From Jackrogersella multiformis (lineage: Eukaryota; Ascomycota; Sordariomycetes; Xylariales; Hypoxylaceae): 64,000 nucleotides of DNA. The stretch lies in assembly GCA_902806575.1 (NCBI GenBank), contig CADCXD010000001.1, positions 4,960,001 to 5,024,000 on the forward strand, read 5' to 3'. Made by a program: the position numbers and the translations under genes. This document shows positions 1 to 11,515 of the stretch, one piece after another (the stretch's first letter is position 1; each line of letters starts with the position of its first letter). A model generated the notes under the pieces. It made no database searches. It had not been told where the DNA came from and saw nothing but the letters and a program-made list of their open reading frames with translations.

Positions 1-1822
1 AGAATAAGCCAATACCAGCGAACTTGTATGTATACCTCGTCGTGATATGCCATCCCCGGCAGCATTTGGACGTGTGGGTTCTTCAGAGTCCTGTTACTCG
101 ATATTAGGCTATTGATAGTATCTGTCGTGTTTTTCATGAAGCTGTTGATATCCACGGTGTCCTGTACGGCAAGCAGACCCGTCGGACCGCTCGTGATCAC
201 GCTCAACAGAGCAGCCAGCGGCGCCGCACTGTATTGTATCCCTGTTGATTCGGCCTCGAAGACACTTGGGCTATCCGGATATTCCGGGTCTATCTGGGCC
301 ACCAAGTTCTCTTCGCTGATAGAGCCAAATTCGACACCGCGCGATGTAGCCGTCACGCCGTGGAACGTCTTTGCACACCACGTCCAATTGGCGAGGATGA
401 AATCCTGCCTGAAAGACGCTGCCCCTATACGGAAGGCTTCTGGCCGCACGATGAGCAGCTTATCCGCATAGACTCCCGAATCTTCAAATTCACCCCACAA
501 TCTATAATGGATGCTATCTTCGAATCCATACTCGCAATGCTGGGTAGTTGAGGAATTAATAGCATCGCCCCCGCTAGAGTCTGACGCACTCGCGGGGAAT
601 GTATAATTGCAGACTAGCGACATCACGCCGCTGGGACATTCGGTTCCTAGTGTATTGTCCGAACAAGTCACGTTGACTGAACTTGTGTTCATTGAAGTGT
701 CCAGGCAGGCAGCCAAGTTCGTAAAATCGGCCCAGGAGCATCGCGTCGCAGGCGCGGGACAATTGAAATCCATCGGGAAAGGTGTGCCTAGAGCGCCGTT
801 TAGAATGGCAGCCTGAAGACGAGAAGTCTGAAAGGCATCTTCCCTGGTAGCTGCGGATTTGGTCAGATTTGGTATAATAATTGTGGTGTTTTAGATAATT
901 ACCGTTAAAATCGTCTATATTTAGGTAGTTAGAATTGAACTATATCGTAATCGTGTTGTGCCCAGGGGTACTTACAGTTAACCGGTATGTTGAAATTCGT
1001 CATCGTCCCAATACCTGCCGTGACATTGAACAGCTGAGCTTCACGCATTGGGAAGTTTAGGATCTGTTGGGCGCTCGACTCTATTCCGAGGGCTAGAATG
1101 GTGACTATGCCGAGACAAAGAGCCGTAGGAGCAATGGTCGCCCCCCATAGTTCAGCGTTGAAAAGTAACATCAGCGAGCCGTATGGTCCTCGACTGGCAT
1201 CATCAAAGATTTGAAGATCTTCTAGTTTTGCAGGCCGTCTGAAATGCCACCACTTGTATTGGCCGAGACAAGCGGCGATGGGGATCATCATGCACGATCG
1301 AACGACAGTAGTAAGAATGGAGATGACCGTGTTGGGCTGAATAACATAATTCCAGTTAGCCAGCGCCGTATCACGTATCTGGCTTAGGAATACGACAATG
1401 AGAGTAATGCTTATAATACTAAGCACACTAGCTCCAATCTCCCACCACCACCCGATAAACGGCGTGAAGACTTTGCTGTTAGGCCTGTTGGGAATGTTCT
1501 CGGGGGCGCTGTCATCCTTAACAGCGGGTGTTATTCGAGAATATTGATTGAAGAGTAATTTCCCCTCCTGTTCAGTCGTACCAGATTGCCGAGTAGCATT
1601 GGCGACTTCGTCTCTGTCCGATTCTGAGGTACTTTCGTGGCTCCCCATCTCTTCGCGTGGGCTTATTGAGGGAGAGTTTGGTTGTGAGCTCTCAGACCCG
1701 GAGTGCTCCTCGTAGAATGATAAGAGGGATGTTGCTGTGTCAGGATCATGCCCTTCTCTGTTTTCGTGTACGGATGTACCGGGGGTATTATTATTAGTTG
1801 TATGTGCTTGATTGGGTATCAT
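1..1822 (-). CDS. DUF3176-family fungal membrane protein, 3' end off window
   Basis: Two exons: 1822-976 and 850-1, joined by a 125-bp intron (donor GTAAGT, branch CTGAC, acceptor GCAG). The frame stays open to the window edge, so the C terminus is missing. Residues 1-120 are Ser/Glu/Pro-rich and low in complexity. Residues 122-250 carry the DUF3176 signature, with a Trp-rich start (GWWWEIG), two or three membrane segments (about 126-148, 165-188, 226-247) and the segment YKWWHFRRPAKLEDLQ. After the intron comes a long, probably extracytoplasmic region with many N-glycosylation sites (NTSSVNVT, NYTF, NSST) and several cysteines. It ends at the start of another membrane segment, VRWYWL, where the window stops. 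The family is conserved in ascomycetes and has no assigned function. The start is the first in-frame ATG, preceded by a stop. Family call is confident, function unknown. Confidence 0.8.
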
Positions 1823-2873
1823 TAAGACGGCATGAGTCTAAATACGGGCAAGGAAATTAGCAATAGAAAATGTCAACTCCTACGGAAAGGGGTCTCTGAA
1901 TTATCCTTGAATGCTTAAGAAGCTTATTTCTTAATATGGGGAAGTCTCTTTATAGGTAATTATCTCTCCTATGGCTATGCCTTTCTATAAGCCCAAGGCG
2001 TATTGATATGTTCTTGAAAAGTTTATTCATACCGGTTGGGTAGACATCGCATGTAACAGTACCTGCTATAAACCCCTATTGAAAACTAGATATTACATAT
2101 CATCACGAAAGGCTGTGTCCCCGGATATACCCTCACCCTTAGGCCATACATGTTGGCTGACGATAGGTCGCCATTTGGCCTGTCACGATCACCATTCTCA
2201 AAGAAGACGATTCTGATCTAACCAAAAAAATATATGTGATAGAGCTAGTCGGGCTGTTCAATGCTCAAAACGGGAGAGATCAACTTGGAAAATTGTGACA
2301 GAAACGTGGCAGCTTAAAGGGGTGTCTCCCTCGAAATACAAAACTCGCTACCACTCTTAATACTACCAGCGAATTCAGGTATCTATAGATCTCCTATCAC
2401 AGAGTCTTGCCCTGCCGTTTTTGGTCGTCAATATTAGAAATACCTAGCTGAAAATTAGAGTCTACAGATGCCTAACCAATAACTATGAGATTTCAACCCT
2501 GGAAGCCCAACTAAGTCGTGCTTTCGGTGCCCAATTAAAATTTTCGAAATAGAGGACGTGTTCTCATAGCTACCATTGGTATTTGTCGTTGCCAGATAGT
2601 TTCAGAAGAACGAGGCTGCAAACAAACATGAGCTATTAGCCTAGATACCTACCTAGTTAAGAGAATGCATTTTACCCCTGACAAGGCATTTAAATTTCTT
2701 AAGACAATATTAGTCACTATCAATGTAGAGAAATAGGTTACGCACTTATACTAGTTAGATTACAACGTAGATGAGTCATATACTTCAAGCGTTCATGATA
2801 TTATTGATACATAGGTAGAGGTCTGTGCCGATACTTCCTCCTTCATCATTGACAGAGCAAGTTTGACTAACAG
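1823..2873. other. Intergenic, about 1.05 kb
   Basis: This gap lies between the promoter side of the DUF3176 gene and the 3' end of the beta-propeller gene. It is AT-rich. I found no ORF with protein-like composition, no RNA gene and no clear repeat. Confidence 0.6.
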
Positions 2874-3771
2874 TTAGCCGTGTTCCTCCACATAACCCTC
2901 TTGTTCCTTCGTAACCCGATAGAGGTTATCATCATCGACAGAGATGTAAGTGTTTCTCGCATTGTGACTATAAACATAGTCCCAAGTTCTTCCGTAACCT
3001 GCGTACTTTTGTATGTTCCCGTCACTGAGCAGTCGATATATATTCTCGTCATTTGAGGCGACAAGTTGCCTCACTTTTCCACCCTCATCCTCAGATAGCG
3101 CCTCCCATTTTCCCGTGCTCTTGTGCCATTTCCATGTCTTCCCGTTAGGATACCTTGTCAGCAGCCATCCTGGACCAGCGACAAGACCCCTGTTGTAATT
3201 ATCGCCATCGATCTTCTTCCAGTTACCGCTGCCCTGGTGGATGTAGACAGAACCCCGATAGTCGATGGAGCATGATTGGTAGTATGTATCGCCGTAGGCG
3301 GCAACTCTGGAGTTTTTATGGTTCCGAGAGTCGATATTCTCACTCCAGGGCTCATCACCATGGCGTGTGTAGATGTTCCCATCTGCGTCGATAACGATGA
3401 CATGACCTTTGGAAACACTGAAATATGCCACGCTCGTTGGGCAGTGCAATTGCGTGGCTCCCATCTCGCCTTCGCAGCGAAGGATGTCCTTCGTTCCATT
3501 TGGACCCCAGTACATCGCATAGAGATACCCATCGTCGGATTGGGGAGGGTCATCAGTGCAAGACAAGTTCATATCTAGCTCAACAAGCGCGGCACCCGGC
3601 TCATGCCTGTTAAGAAATTTATATCGCGTCAAACCATCTTCTAGTCGGACCTGCGCATATACGTGCTTGTTAGAGCCGCATAATCGTAGCAGCTTATCAT
3701 CTTGAATGATAGCACCTGTAGACAATTCAGCGACGATACCGTTGTATACTTCGTCTTGAAATACCTGTCAT
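2874..3771 (-). CDS. Tectonin/tachylectin-like beta-propeller protein
   Basis: About 282 residues. The open frame has no ATG near its 5' end, and the best model adds a 7-nt first exon (3771-3765, ATGACAG). A 49-bp intron follows (donor GTATTT, acceptor TACAG), then exon 2 at 3715-2874, giving an N terminus MTGAIIQDDKLL. No signal peptide or membrane segment is visible. The sequence is a chain of short beta-rich repeats with recurring elements such as VIVIDADGNIYTRHGD, NIYRLLSDGNIQKYAGYG and NLYRVT, plus tryptophans spaced 35-45 residues apart (WSENID, GNWKKIDGD, GKWEAL, RTWDYV). This looks like a tectonin/tachylectin or fucose-lectin-type propeller that binds sugars or proteins. I did not identify a named family. 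The tiny first exon needs transcript support; translation from the internal Met near residue 50 is the alternative. Confidence 0.62.
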
Positions 3772-5454
3772 AGCTTGCCTCAAGGGTTCTCCCCCCAAAA
3801 GAATAGTAAGCGACGAATAGGTCACTATGTTATAGGCGTGAATCCACTCGAAAGACTCTTATCACCACTTGGCATCTTAATGGATTAATAGGAGCTGTAT
3901 TATTATAATATCTGAAAGGGGGCATATATATGCATATTATCGAAAACTACAAGTATTTTCGTATCCACATGTTCGTCAACTAGAACGATGCTAATTTCTT
4001 GCAGAGCACTTCCCTCTTTGACATGCGTCGAATTTACTCATGTGACAGAGCAATATTGATGCAATACGTCCCAACAGACTTCATGGAGGATTATATGGAT
4101 AGGAGGTGCATATACACGATGCGGGCGCGGTGTTGGATGCCTTTTAGATGCAGTCAATTATATCGATATTTCCCTAAAGCGTATTACATGGAGTCTTGTG
4201 TCTAGCTTAGATTGGACAAATCTACTTCGATATTGCGCTTCTGGGTGGTAATATGTATACAAGTGGATATTTCGGAATATTTCCAAATATTGATTCCTCA
4301 GATGACCGATTTCTTACTGGTTTCGCCGATAGCTAGGTGCCCGAGTCCAATCAAGTATAGGAAACATTTCCATTCTCATTTTTCGGTAAGTCTTGGACTG
4401 GTCCTTTTGAAAACAGATCTTCTTTTAGTAATCCATTATTTCCCTCGTTCCGTTATATTAATATAAGTACACAAAGTGAAACTACCTACGTAGGTACCTA
4501 GTCATAATGATCATCTATCGTGTAGTTATTTACTTACGTTTCACATACCCGGGATGAGATTAAAAAAATGCAGCTACTATATCTAATAATCTAAGAAAGG
4601 TCACCGCTATAGTAATAAAGCCAAACCTGCTTCCCAAATGCCATACCTCGGTAGCCATCTTCGAAATGTGTCGGCTCCGGCCACGAGAGGCGCTGGGGCG
4701 CGAAGAGATTGGCAAATTGGACGACGATAGGGATATTGACGAGCCGTTATTAATAACAATCGAGTCTCGAATGAACAGAGGTAAGTGCTACTAGGTAGTA
4801 TTGATAGAAGAGAATAGGAGAGTTTACGAGTATCCCGAGGTTTCGCATACATATCAGGGAGATGGATGTATGCTTCAAAAGTCTGACATGAGCTTTGGTT
4901 ATACATATGTTATTGATGAACATTGATGTTCCGTTTAGCAAGCATGCCAACTAAGGGTAGGTCTTGCCCCTTTCTAGGTAAAATGCCCTGATAAATTTTA
5001 TAAGTTTTGGAACTAAATTCTCGAAAACTTGCATGCCTTGGGGAACAGCTACAATGCCATGACGGGTTTGAAAGAGCATGACTCTGAATAGTTGGAGTTC
5101 CATCTCTGTATTCCAGGTAGATGGCTTCTGAATAGCGAATCCGCTGCCAATAGCGCTTTCCTACAGCTGCAATTGAGGATATAAAGCGAAGCTGGTGTGA
5201 AAGGAAACTAATATACATAAAAAACCACTTGGCTTTGAGCAGAATAGTACTCGAAACATAAAAACGCCCCTTGGTTACCAAATATTCCATACCGGCGAGA
5301 AAAGGGGGCGTGCAAGCTCTACTGACCTTAGGGACAAAGAAAATATAATGCTGTGCTCCAGCGTAACTCGTTTCTAATCCAACATAGGGGTAAGTAAGCT
5401 ACCGGGTTAAACCCCCTGATTGAAAACCAAGTCTAAATAACTCCAACCTTAGTT
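3772..5454. other. Intergenic, about 1.7 kb, no gene seen
   Basis: AT-rich sequence between two minus-strand genes. The open frames here start at TTG or are short and of random composition. I recognise no RNA gene or transposon. Confidence 0.55.
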
Positions 5455-6315
5455 CTATCCCGACTCATCTACCCACATGTCGAATTCAATTTCCAAGAAT
5501 GCCCTAATAGCCAGTTCAATTTCCGGAATCAGCCCCAGATAATCATCTGGGAGGTGTCTCAGGCGTGACTTTACTAGCTCGAGATCTTGTATCGCGACCT
5601 GGCGGGTGACCAATACATTGGAGGTATCTTGGTCCTGGTTGTCTTTATAGTCCCCAACAATGGCCTCATCCGCACCGTCCCAGGCTGCGTATCGGTCAAG
5701 CATTTCCAGAGTGTCATTGGTCGGGTCCTTGTCCAACAGAAGCGCCCAGCTGCGAAAGGCTACTGTAGTTGGACAGTAAGGAAAGCATGTAGGTGGACTG
5801 GTTTCCTGGACGTATCTCTGCCGTCCTACAATTGGAGTGCTCTTCACCCTAGTCCGGACGGTAGTGTACCTCGCAGAAAAACAGCGATCCTTGATCGGGT
5901 TACATCCCGTCAATTGATCCAGCATACAGTTCTCTAACATGTACAGAGGCTTGCCGTAGATAAAAGCGTATCGTTCTAGGTGGAGCAATTGGAAGCTGTA
6001 AAGTCCTGGATCGGTCAGTGAGAGTCCCTGTAGAATTTCCCTGACTGGGTTGGATGGTCGAAATAGCCTAGGTGGTGGTTTGCTTTGAGGCTTCGTTGCT
6101 TCATTTCTAGGCCGCTTCTCACTGTCCTCTCCGTCCTCTCTGTCCTTCTGGAAAGAACGCATCCTCTCTATGAACCTCCTCTTTTCGATAATACGACGTT
6201 TCAGCTGCCTCACGAGCTTTTGGAATCTTTGGTGTTCTGTTTTGTCTCCAATGTGAAAGTCATCCAATTGCCTAATCAACGCAGAAATGTCATCTGAGCG
6301 TTGACCTGGTGACAT
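5455..6315 (-). CDS. Hypothetical protein, 286 aa
   Basis: A single uninterrupted ORF starting at ATG (MSPGQRSDDISALIRQLDDF). The N-terminal 65 residues are helical and charged (FQKLVRQLKRRIIEKRRFIE), probably a short coiled coil, followed by a basic/acidic linker and a proline stretch (KPPPRLFRPSNP). The remaining 190 residues look globular, with cysteines near CNPIKDRCF and CFPYC. The C terminus is acidic. There is no signal peptide or membrane segment. I do not recognise the family. Length, composition and codon use are consistent with a real gene, possibly lineage-restricted. Confidence 0.55.
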   Translation of the reverse strand: MSPGQRSDDISALIRQLDDFHIGDKTEHQRFQKLVRQLKRRIIEKRRFIERMRSFQKDREDGEDSEKRPRNEATKPQSKPPPRLFRPSNPVREILQGLSLTDPGLYSFQLLHLERYAFIYGKPLYMLENCMLDQLTGCNPIKDRCFSARYTTVRTRVKSTPIVGRQRYVQETSPPTCFPYCPTTVAFRSWALLLDKDPTNDTLEMLDRYAAWDGADEAIVGDYKDNQDQDTSNVLVTRQVAIQDLELVKSRLRHLPDDYLGLIPEIELAIRAFLEIEFDMWVDESG

Positions 6316-7368
6316 TTTGAGATGTTGGCTATGGCTGTAGGCTATACCGTCTATCGCAAATGTTTCTAATGTCAGAGGTCGGATACCAATGCGCGATAAC
6401 CACCTATGAAAGCTAGGTACCTAGATAGATGAGATAGTAGATAGGTAGGTATGTAGATAATAAGTTCTGATGTTGAAAGATGGTGGAAAGTAGAAAATGG
6501 AAAGTGATAAATGGATTTAGGTGAGGGTAAGTTGTAACTAGTCAATTTAATGGAAGCAGCAACTGGTACGATTAACTTACCTCCTAGGTACCTAGGTAGG
6601 TAAATAGGCAGTTTGGTATTTATATTGGAAGGACTGCTTTCTCCGTTAGGCGCTCTTTCTTCCTATCCACATTTTGACTAATGTCCATGTGGTGTATGCA
6701 AAGTATAACAGCAGCTAAGACACATACCTACCTAGGTAGGTATGGCAAGAACAGAGTAGTTAATACTACCTACCTACCTAGCTAAGTAAGAATATACTAA
6801 TTGAACTCAATTATTGGTCGCCGTACCTGTCCTGTTAGGAGTGCGATTTCTTACTTAATATCGATATTTTATAAGTGGGTGGACCTATACGATATTATAG
6901 CAACTCCTCTTTCCTTGCCCCTATTTACCCCTTATTTCACTATTACCCATTATATCACTATGCCCACCGACCTGATATTAAGTAAGTACCGTACCAGGCA
7001 TAATTAATTTCCACGAAGTAAGGTCAGTGCTCCAACGCCTCGTTTTTGAACCTCAAAATTAAAGGGGTAGAGTTAGTTATACTTCAACTACGACGCAACA
7101 AGTATGGTGAAGATACTATGGGTAGCTACCTACCTACAAGTAGGTATTTAGGCTACACATTCATAAAATTTATAGCAAAACGAGGCAACGCCGGCCTAAA
7201 TATTTTACCATCTGCATACGAGGCTTGAATTGAGTTATAACTAACCTAGCAGATATCTCTAGGTACCTGGTACTGATGGCAGCTCATAATTAAGCCCCTA
7301 TTATATTTCACGCAGCTAAATACCTGCCTTTTTTCTTCTTCTAATTCCTTCAGCACCCCCAATGCGAA
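6316..7368. other. Intergenic, about 1.05 kb, with CCTAGG/GGTACC tiles
   Basis: Convergent or tail region between the hypothetical gene and the hemerythrin gene. It contains several palindromic tiles (about 6586-6602, 6724-6742, 6768-6783, 7125-7145). Otherwise AT-rich with only short open frames. Confidence 0.55.
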
Positions 7369-8121
7369 TTACTGTATTGGACCGTTCGCCTTTGGAAATT
7401 TTCGAAAGATATCAGCAATCTTATCAACAGGAGCTGACAATAGCGCGGCCGCAGTTTTAAATGGCGGAGTCATATAAGACGACAGCGGGTGGCTGCGTGT
7501 AGGCACGATGAGCTTAGTGCGCTCGAATGACCTGCTCAATTTGAATACGGAATCGTCGTCAAGCTTAGCCTCAAGCCCAGGTATGTCATGCTCTTCCTCC
7601 TCCTTCGCGTGACGCTGCAGGTCAGAGAATAGGTTGCGGAACGTAGGCTCGAAATCTGGGTCTTCCGCCTCTAAATTTTGGAATTTGTATAATTGTTCCC
7701 TGATCTATTAAAATAGTATTTACCAAAAGTTAGCATTGCGCAAACTTTACACCGTGGCTTTTTTGGTATGGTTTCTGGTGTAGATAACAAAATACTCTCG
7801 TACCGTCTGATGTTGGTCACGATCTTTCGCCGCCACATCTCGTCCGTCCTCTAGGTATTCTTCGATCGCCGGGTACACAACCATCTCCTCGGCCCCCGAG
7901 AGACGGGATAGCTCCCAGACAAACATATTCTGATACCTAGTCCGCTCGTCTGAACTGATATTGTTCATGATGTGAGGATAGTACGCCTCAAGCGCGTGGC
8001 GATCGTGCCTTATTGTGTTTAGAAGAGCACCCCGTGCCATCGCCGTGGTGGAAAAAGAGCGTATATACGGCAATAAAAGCCGTGGTCCTTGCGAGATAGA
8101 AAGAGTTGAATATCGAAGCAT
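7369..8121 (-). CDS. Hemerythrin (HHE) domain protein, probably mitochondrial
   Basis: Two exons: 8121-7804 and 7704-7369. The intron (donor GTACGAG, branch GCTAAC, acceptor ATAG) is phase 0, giving 217 residues. The N terminus (MLRYSTLSISQGPRLLLPYI, then RSFSTTA) is Ser/Arg-rich without acids, as in a mitochondrial presequence. Residues 30-150 form the four-helix HHE domain that binds a di-iron or cation centre: RHDRHALEAYYPH, AEEMVVYPAIEEYL, DQHQTIREQL and LQRHAKEEEEHDIPGLE. The exon junction restores the helix DQHQT|IREQLYKFQ, which supports the splice model. The second motif reads RLSGAEEMVVYP, where relatives I know usually have His in place of this Leu, so one ligand may be absent. The C-terminal 45 residues are a tail outside the domain. 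Likely role: iron, oxygen or NO handling (inferred). Confidence 0.85.
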
Positions 8122-9807
8122 TTTGGTTTTGCGTGTTCGCTGACACTTTTGGATCGATCATAAAGGGGTTCTTCAATTAAAATGATCTGGAATGAATTAG
8201 CTTTTTATTTCTACCAAGATTTGTTTGAAGATACTGTTCACTAGGTGTCAATTCATTGAACATTATTGGTCACCGCTGGTCATTACGTCTCAATAGACGA
8301 TGATGATGTAAATATGTATACACAAAAACGTCATTCTTATTCGGCGTATAAAATAATATATATATCTAGGATTAACCTAGATATTTTGAAATCAGGAACC
8401 GAAAGATAATAGAAACTCGGTATCAATATTTAAAAGATAATAGGTTTAATGATTACCAGATGGCATATACCATAACGATGGATACATTATGAGGTACGCT
8501 TGTCTTGAGAACCATATGAACATACTGATAGCCAACATGAAAGGAGAGGTCCGAGACCTCGGATCTCTCATATAATACCTCCGAGAATTATAGTTCGGTT
8601 GTAAGCGGGCGAGCCTTTTCTAGGATCATAAAGCGATATCACATCAAGTGAGGATCGATTGAGGTAGGTACCTGGTGATAGCATCTACGGTTGTAAAATT
8701 ACAGAAGATTATAAGACATATTTAATAGATTAATCCTTCGGCAAATGATCACGAGTGAGTTATCATAATAGTCATTATTGGTGCTCTCATGGATCGAGAA
8801 GTCTAATTTCAGCGGCCATATTTTCTCCCTGCTGTCATTTAGGGGTAATGCCTCGGTTACGCGAACATGGTTTACTACCTAGGTAGGTTATTATGCATGT
8901 TTTGTTGGGACAAGATCATGGACTCTGTAAGCTGATGATATTCATTAGGGAGTAAATTATCTATATTCACCTAGGTCAAGGCGTTGATGCGGAAATTTGT
9001 TTACCCTTTCATATGAATCGTTTATACTAGAGCCGCACCAAATCCCGACACTCTGGCTACCTACCTAGCTGGGTAGATACCTAGGTAGGTATAATATTTG
9101 ATAATCATTTGACTATCATCATAAACTTTCGCCCTTGCCTTCCAAATTGGCTACACTGCAGAGTCACGGAGTCTTAATCAGCAACTTGCAGATACGTAAG
9201 CTAATTTAAGACTTGCCATCACTGATTGGCTTATTAGGCTGCCAGCAGCCCTAAAGATCTGGAAATGCGTTTTAGGGCTGTGAGATTCGATAGTAACCCT
9301 GTAATATAGGGCAGTGATTATAGTTAGTCACGATCCGTCATGATGAGTAGGTACCTAGGTATGTAGACACTCAACGCGGACCAGCCTTGCTTGGATACTA
9401 GTACGGCGAAAGGTGCAGCTTCTTGAGCCTGTACGCTTCATTTTGGTAATGCACATCATTTCTCAAAGCCTAACATCATGCCTAGACTGTCAGCTCTGAA
9501 CGCTTGACGTACTTACTAGTGTTGCCACCTTACCACGGTGAGAGCCGGAACTTCAAACCCGGATGAAGTTTACTAAGGATGAAGGCTCAGTTGAAAATGA
9601 TGACAAAGGCGATGTTGAGATGAACATGCCGATCTACGGATAGATTGCTGGCAACTATATTATCATCATTTGTATAAATATACGATGAAATGCGCGATAT
9701 AAAACAGCTCGTCCGGACTCACCAGTGTTTTCTCAAACCTGCGGCTATAGATACAGCTTTGGCAATTATCTATATCTACCTCCTTACATCTCAACCCACA
9801 AGTCAAA
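8122..9807. other. Divergent intergenic region, about 1.7 kb
   Basis: This is the shared promoter region of the hemerythrin gene (minus) and the isochorismatase gene (plus). It contains several palindromic tiles (about 8664-8674, 8876-8892, 9058-9092, 9348-9362). A small GC-rich hairpin, TCCGAGACCTCGGA, lies near 8551, with CTCCGAG about 25 bp further on. Such CGG-type inverted sequences could be Zn2Cys6 regulator sites, but this is speculation. No gene seen. Confidence 0.5.
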
Positions 9808-10692
9808 ATGAAGTTCATCCAGAGCTCTGTGGTGCCTCTCTTGCTAAGCACTTTTGCTAATGCTTTCACTTATGAACGACTGAATAAAAACGATTCCGTA
9901 AGCACCCCTTTTCCAGTCTTCACTGAGCTGTTCAGCGTGAACTGACTATTTCGAAGCTTCTCGTCATCCTTGACATGCAGGAGGGGCTCTTCGGCTTAGC
10001 TCGCGACTTTGATAGTGTTGTCTTCCGCAACGGCATGTATGCCCATGCGGCGCTCGGCAAGGCATTTAATCTACCTGTGGTCATGACAAGCTCGTCCCAG
10101 ACCGGTCCAAACGGTCCGCTTCCCGACGAGTTTCTTCAGTGGTACCCAAGCGCACCGTTTATTATGCGCGAAGGCGAAGTAGACGCCTGGGACAACCCCC
10201 AGTTTAAAGAAGCAGTCATCGCGGCGAACAAGTCGCAGATCATCATCGGGGGAATCACTACCGACGTCTGTAAGTCTAGCCCTCTTTTCATTTCTCTTAT
10301 CCTCTTGGGATCCATTATAAATCCGTCCCCAGCGAGATTCCTTAGAACCAGAGATCCGATTTTGACTGATGTAACTGCTAGGTACGGCGTTCTTGGCGCT
10401 GTCTCTGCGCGAAGCAGGATATAGCGTGTGGGCGAATCATGAGGCGTCGGGCACTACCAGTGCGCAGGTCCGCGACAACGCGAACGATCGTATGAGGGCG
10501 GCCGGGGTCCAGGTCGTATCGTACTTTGCCATATTGAGCGAGTTGATGCGCGACTGGCGAGAGGTGCCCGGTGCCAAAGAGCTGTTCCCGGTCCTCGACC
10601 AATACGCCCCCGCTTACGGTATGGTCGCTAGGGCTCACCGAGCTGCTGTCAATAACGGGACTGTGCTTCCGGGCGAAGATATCCTTCCATAG
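9808..10692 (+). CDS. Secreted isochorismatase-like (YcaC-type) cysteine hydrolase
   Basis: Three exons: 9808-9897, 9957-10269 and 10382-10692 (introns of 59 and 112 bp), giving 237 residues. Residues 1-19 look like a signal peptide (MKFIQSSVVPLLLSTFANA), which is unusual for this cytosolic-type fold. The domain starts at LLVILDMQEG, with the conserved Asp36, and includes MREGEVDAWDN, typical of the YcaC branch. The nucleophile motif GGITTDVC has Cys135, whose codon is split by intron 2. It is followed by TAFLALSLREAGY and the ASGT loop. The exon joins reproduce conserved family sequence, so the model is reliable. The substrate is unknown. Members hydrolyse isochorismate, nicotinamide or related compounds. 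Secreted fungal and oomycete isochorismatases have been proposed to lower host salicylate. Confidence 0.88.
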
Positions 10693-10942
10693 GTGATCTA
10701 GGGAGTCAGATGCCCAGTCATAAGTGGCTGAAGGGAGTTTGCCTGATGCAAACCGTTTTGGCGGAGAAAGGGGTAGAACGCGGAGAGGCTGAAAGGTAGG
10801 GGGTTTGAGAGGTAGAATGATATCTACCTATTCTTACAAGTTTTCGATTCTTACACTCGTTCGGGGCTCGGTGTCCATTTAGCTAGCTGAGATAGCCCAA
10901 AAGCTGCGTTAGGTAGCTAGGTGAAATATTGTGTATACGCAC

Positions 10943-11515
10943 TTATCGTTGGCCTTCTAGCTCCTCTCTGAGCAAACCATATATTGTGATGTCCATGACC
11001 TTGCCCTTTTTACATATGGCCTTCCTTCTTACCCCTTCCTTCGTATAGCCTGCTCGCTGCAGAACCTTCATGCTCCCGTCATTCCCTCCGAACACGCCAG
11101 CTTCCAGTCTGAGTAGCTCCGGGAACTCCTTAAAGACCCATGCCGAAAACCCCTTGAGAGCGCTTGTCGCGATCCCCTTACCCCAGTGGTCCATCCCGAT
11201 CCAATAACCTACCTCCCAGGTGCGGTACTCGACATCTTGGCGGGGATGCAGGCCGATAGCGCCCGCGAAGGTACCGTCCGGCGTGAAGATGCCGAAGTTG
11301 ACCATGGGAGTACCGTTTCTGGAAAAGTTGATCCAGAATTCAGAACTCTCTAGTGTATAGGGGAAGGGGAAGCTGTTGCGCATGTACTGTGATATCTCTG
11401 GGTGATTCGCTGCTGCCGACAAGGGCGTAGCGTCACTAAGTACGAATGGACGTATGAAACATTTGTCTGTTTTTACAATGGGTATAGGTTCTGACTGTGA
11501 GGGTGCGGACGCCAT
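10943..11515 (-). CDS. GNAT N-acetyltransferase (RimJ/RimL type)
   Basis: Intronless, 190 residues, starting MASAPSQSEP. Features of the RimJ/RimL-like acetyltransferase_3 fold are an N-terminal strand FIRPFVLSDATPLSAAANHP, a central WEVGYWIGMDHWGKGIATSA acetyl-CoA loop (Q/RxxGxG/A-like, here HWGKGIA), LLRLEAGVFGGNDGSMKVLQ, and the C-terminal GYTKEGVRRKAICKKGKVMD. The last two match the N-x-x-S-x-x-x-L-x-K-x-G-F element of the family. It probably transfers acetyl groups from acetyl-CoA to a small-molecule or protein amine in the cytosol; the substrate is not predictable. It is tail-to-tail with the isochorismatase gene, 250 bp apart. Confidence 0.88.
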   Translation of the reverse strand: MASAPSQSEPIPIVKTDKCFIRPFVLSDATPLSAAANHPEISQYMRNSFPFPYTLESSEFWINFSRNGTPMVNFGIFTPDGTFAGAIGLHPRQDVEYRTWEVGYWIGMDHWGKGIATSALKGFSAWVFKEFPELLRLEAGVFGGNDGSMKVLQRAGYTKEGVRRKAICKKGKVMDITIYGLLREELEGQR

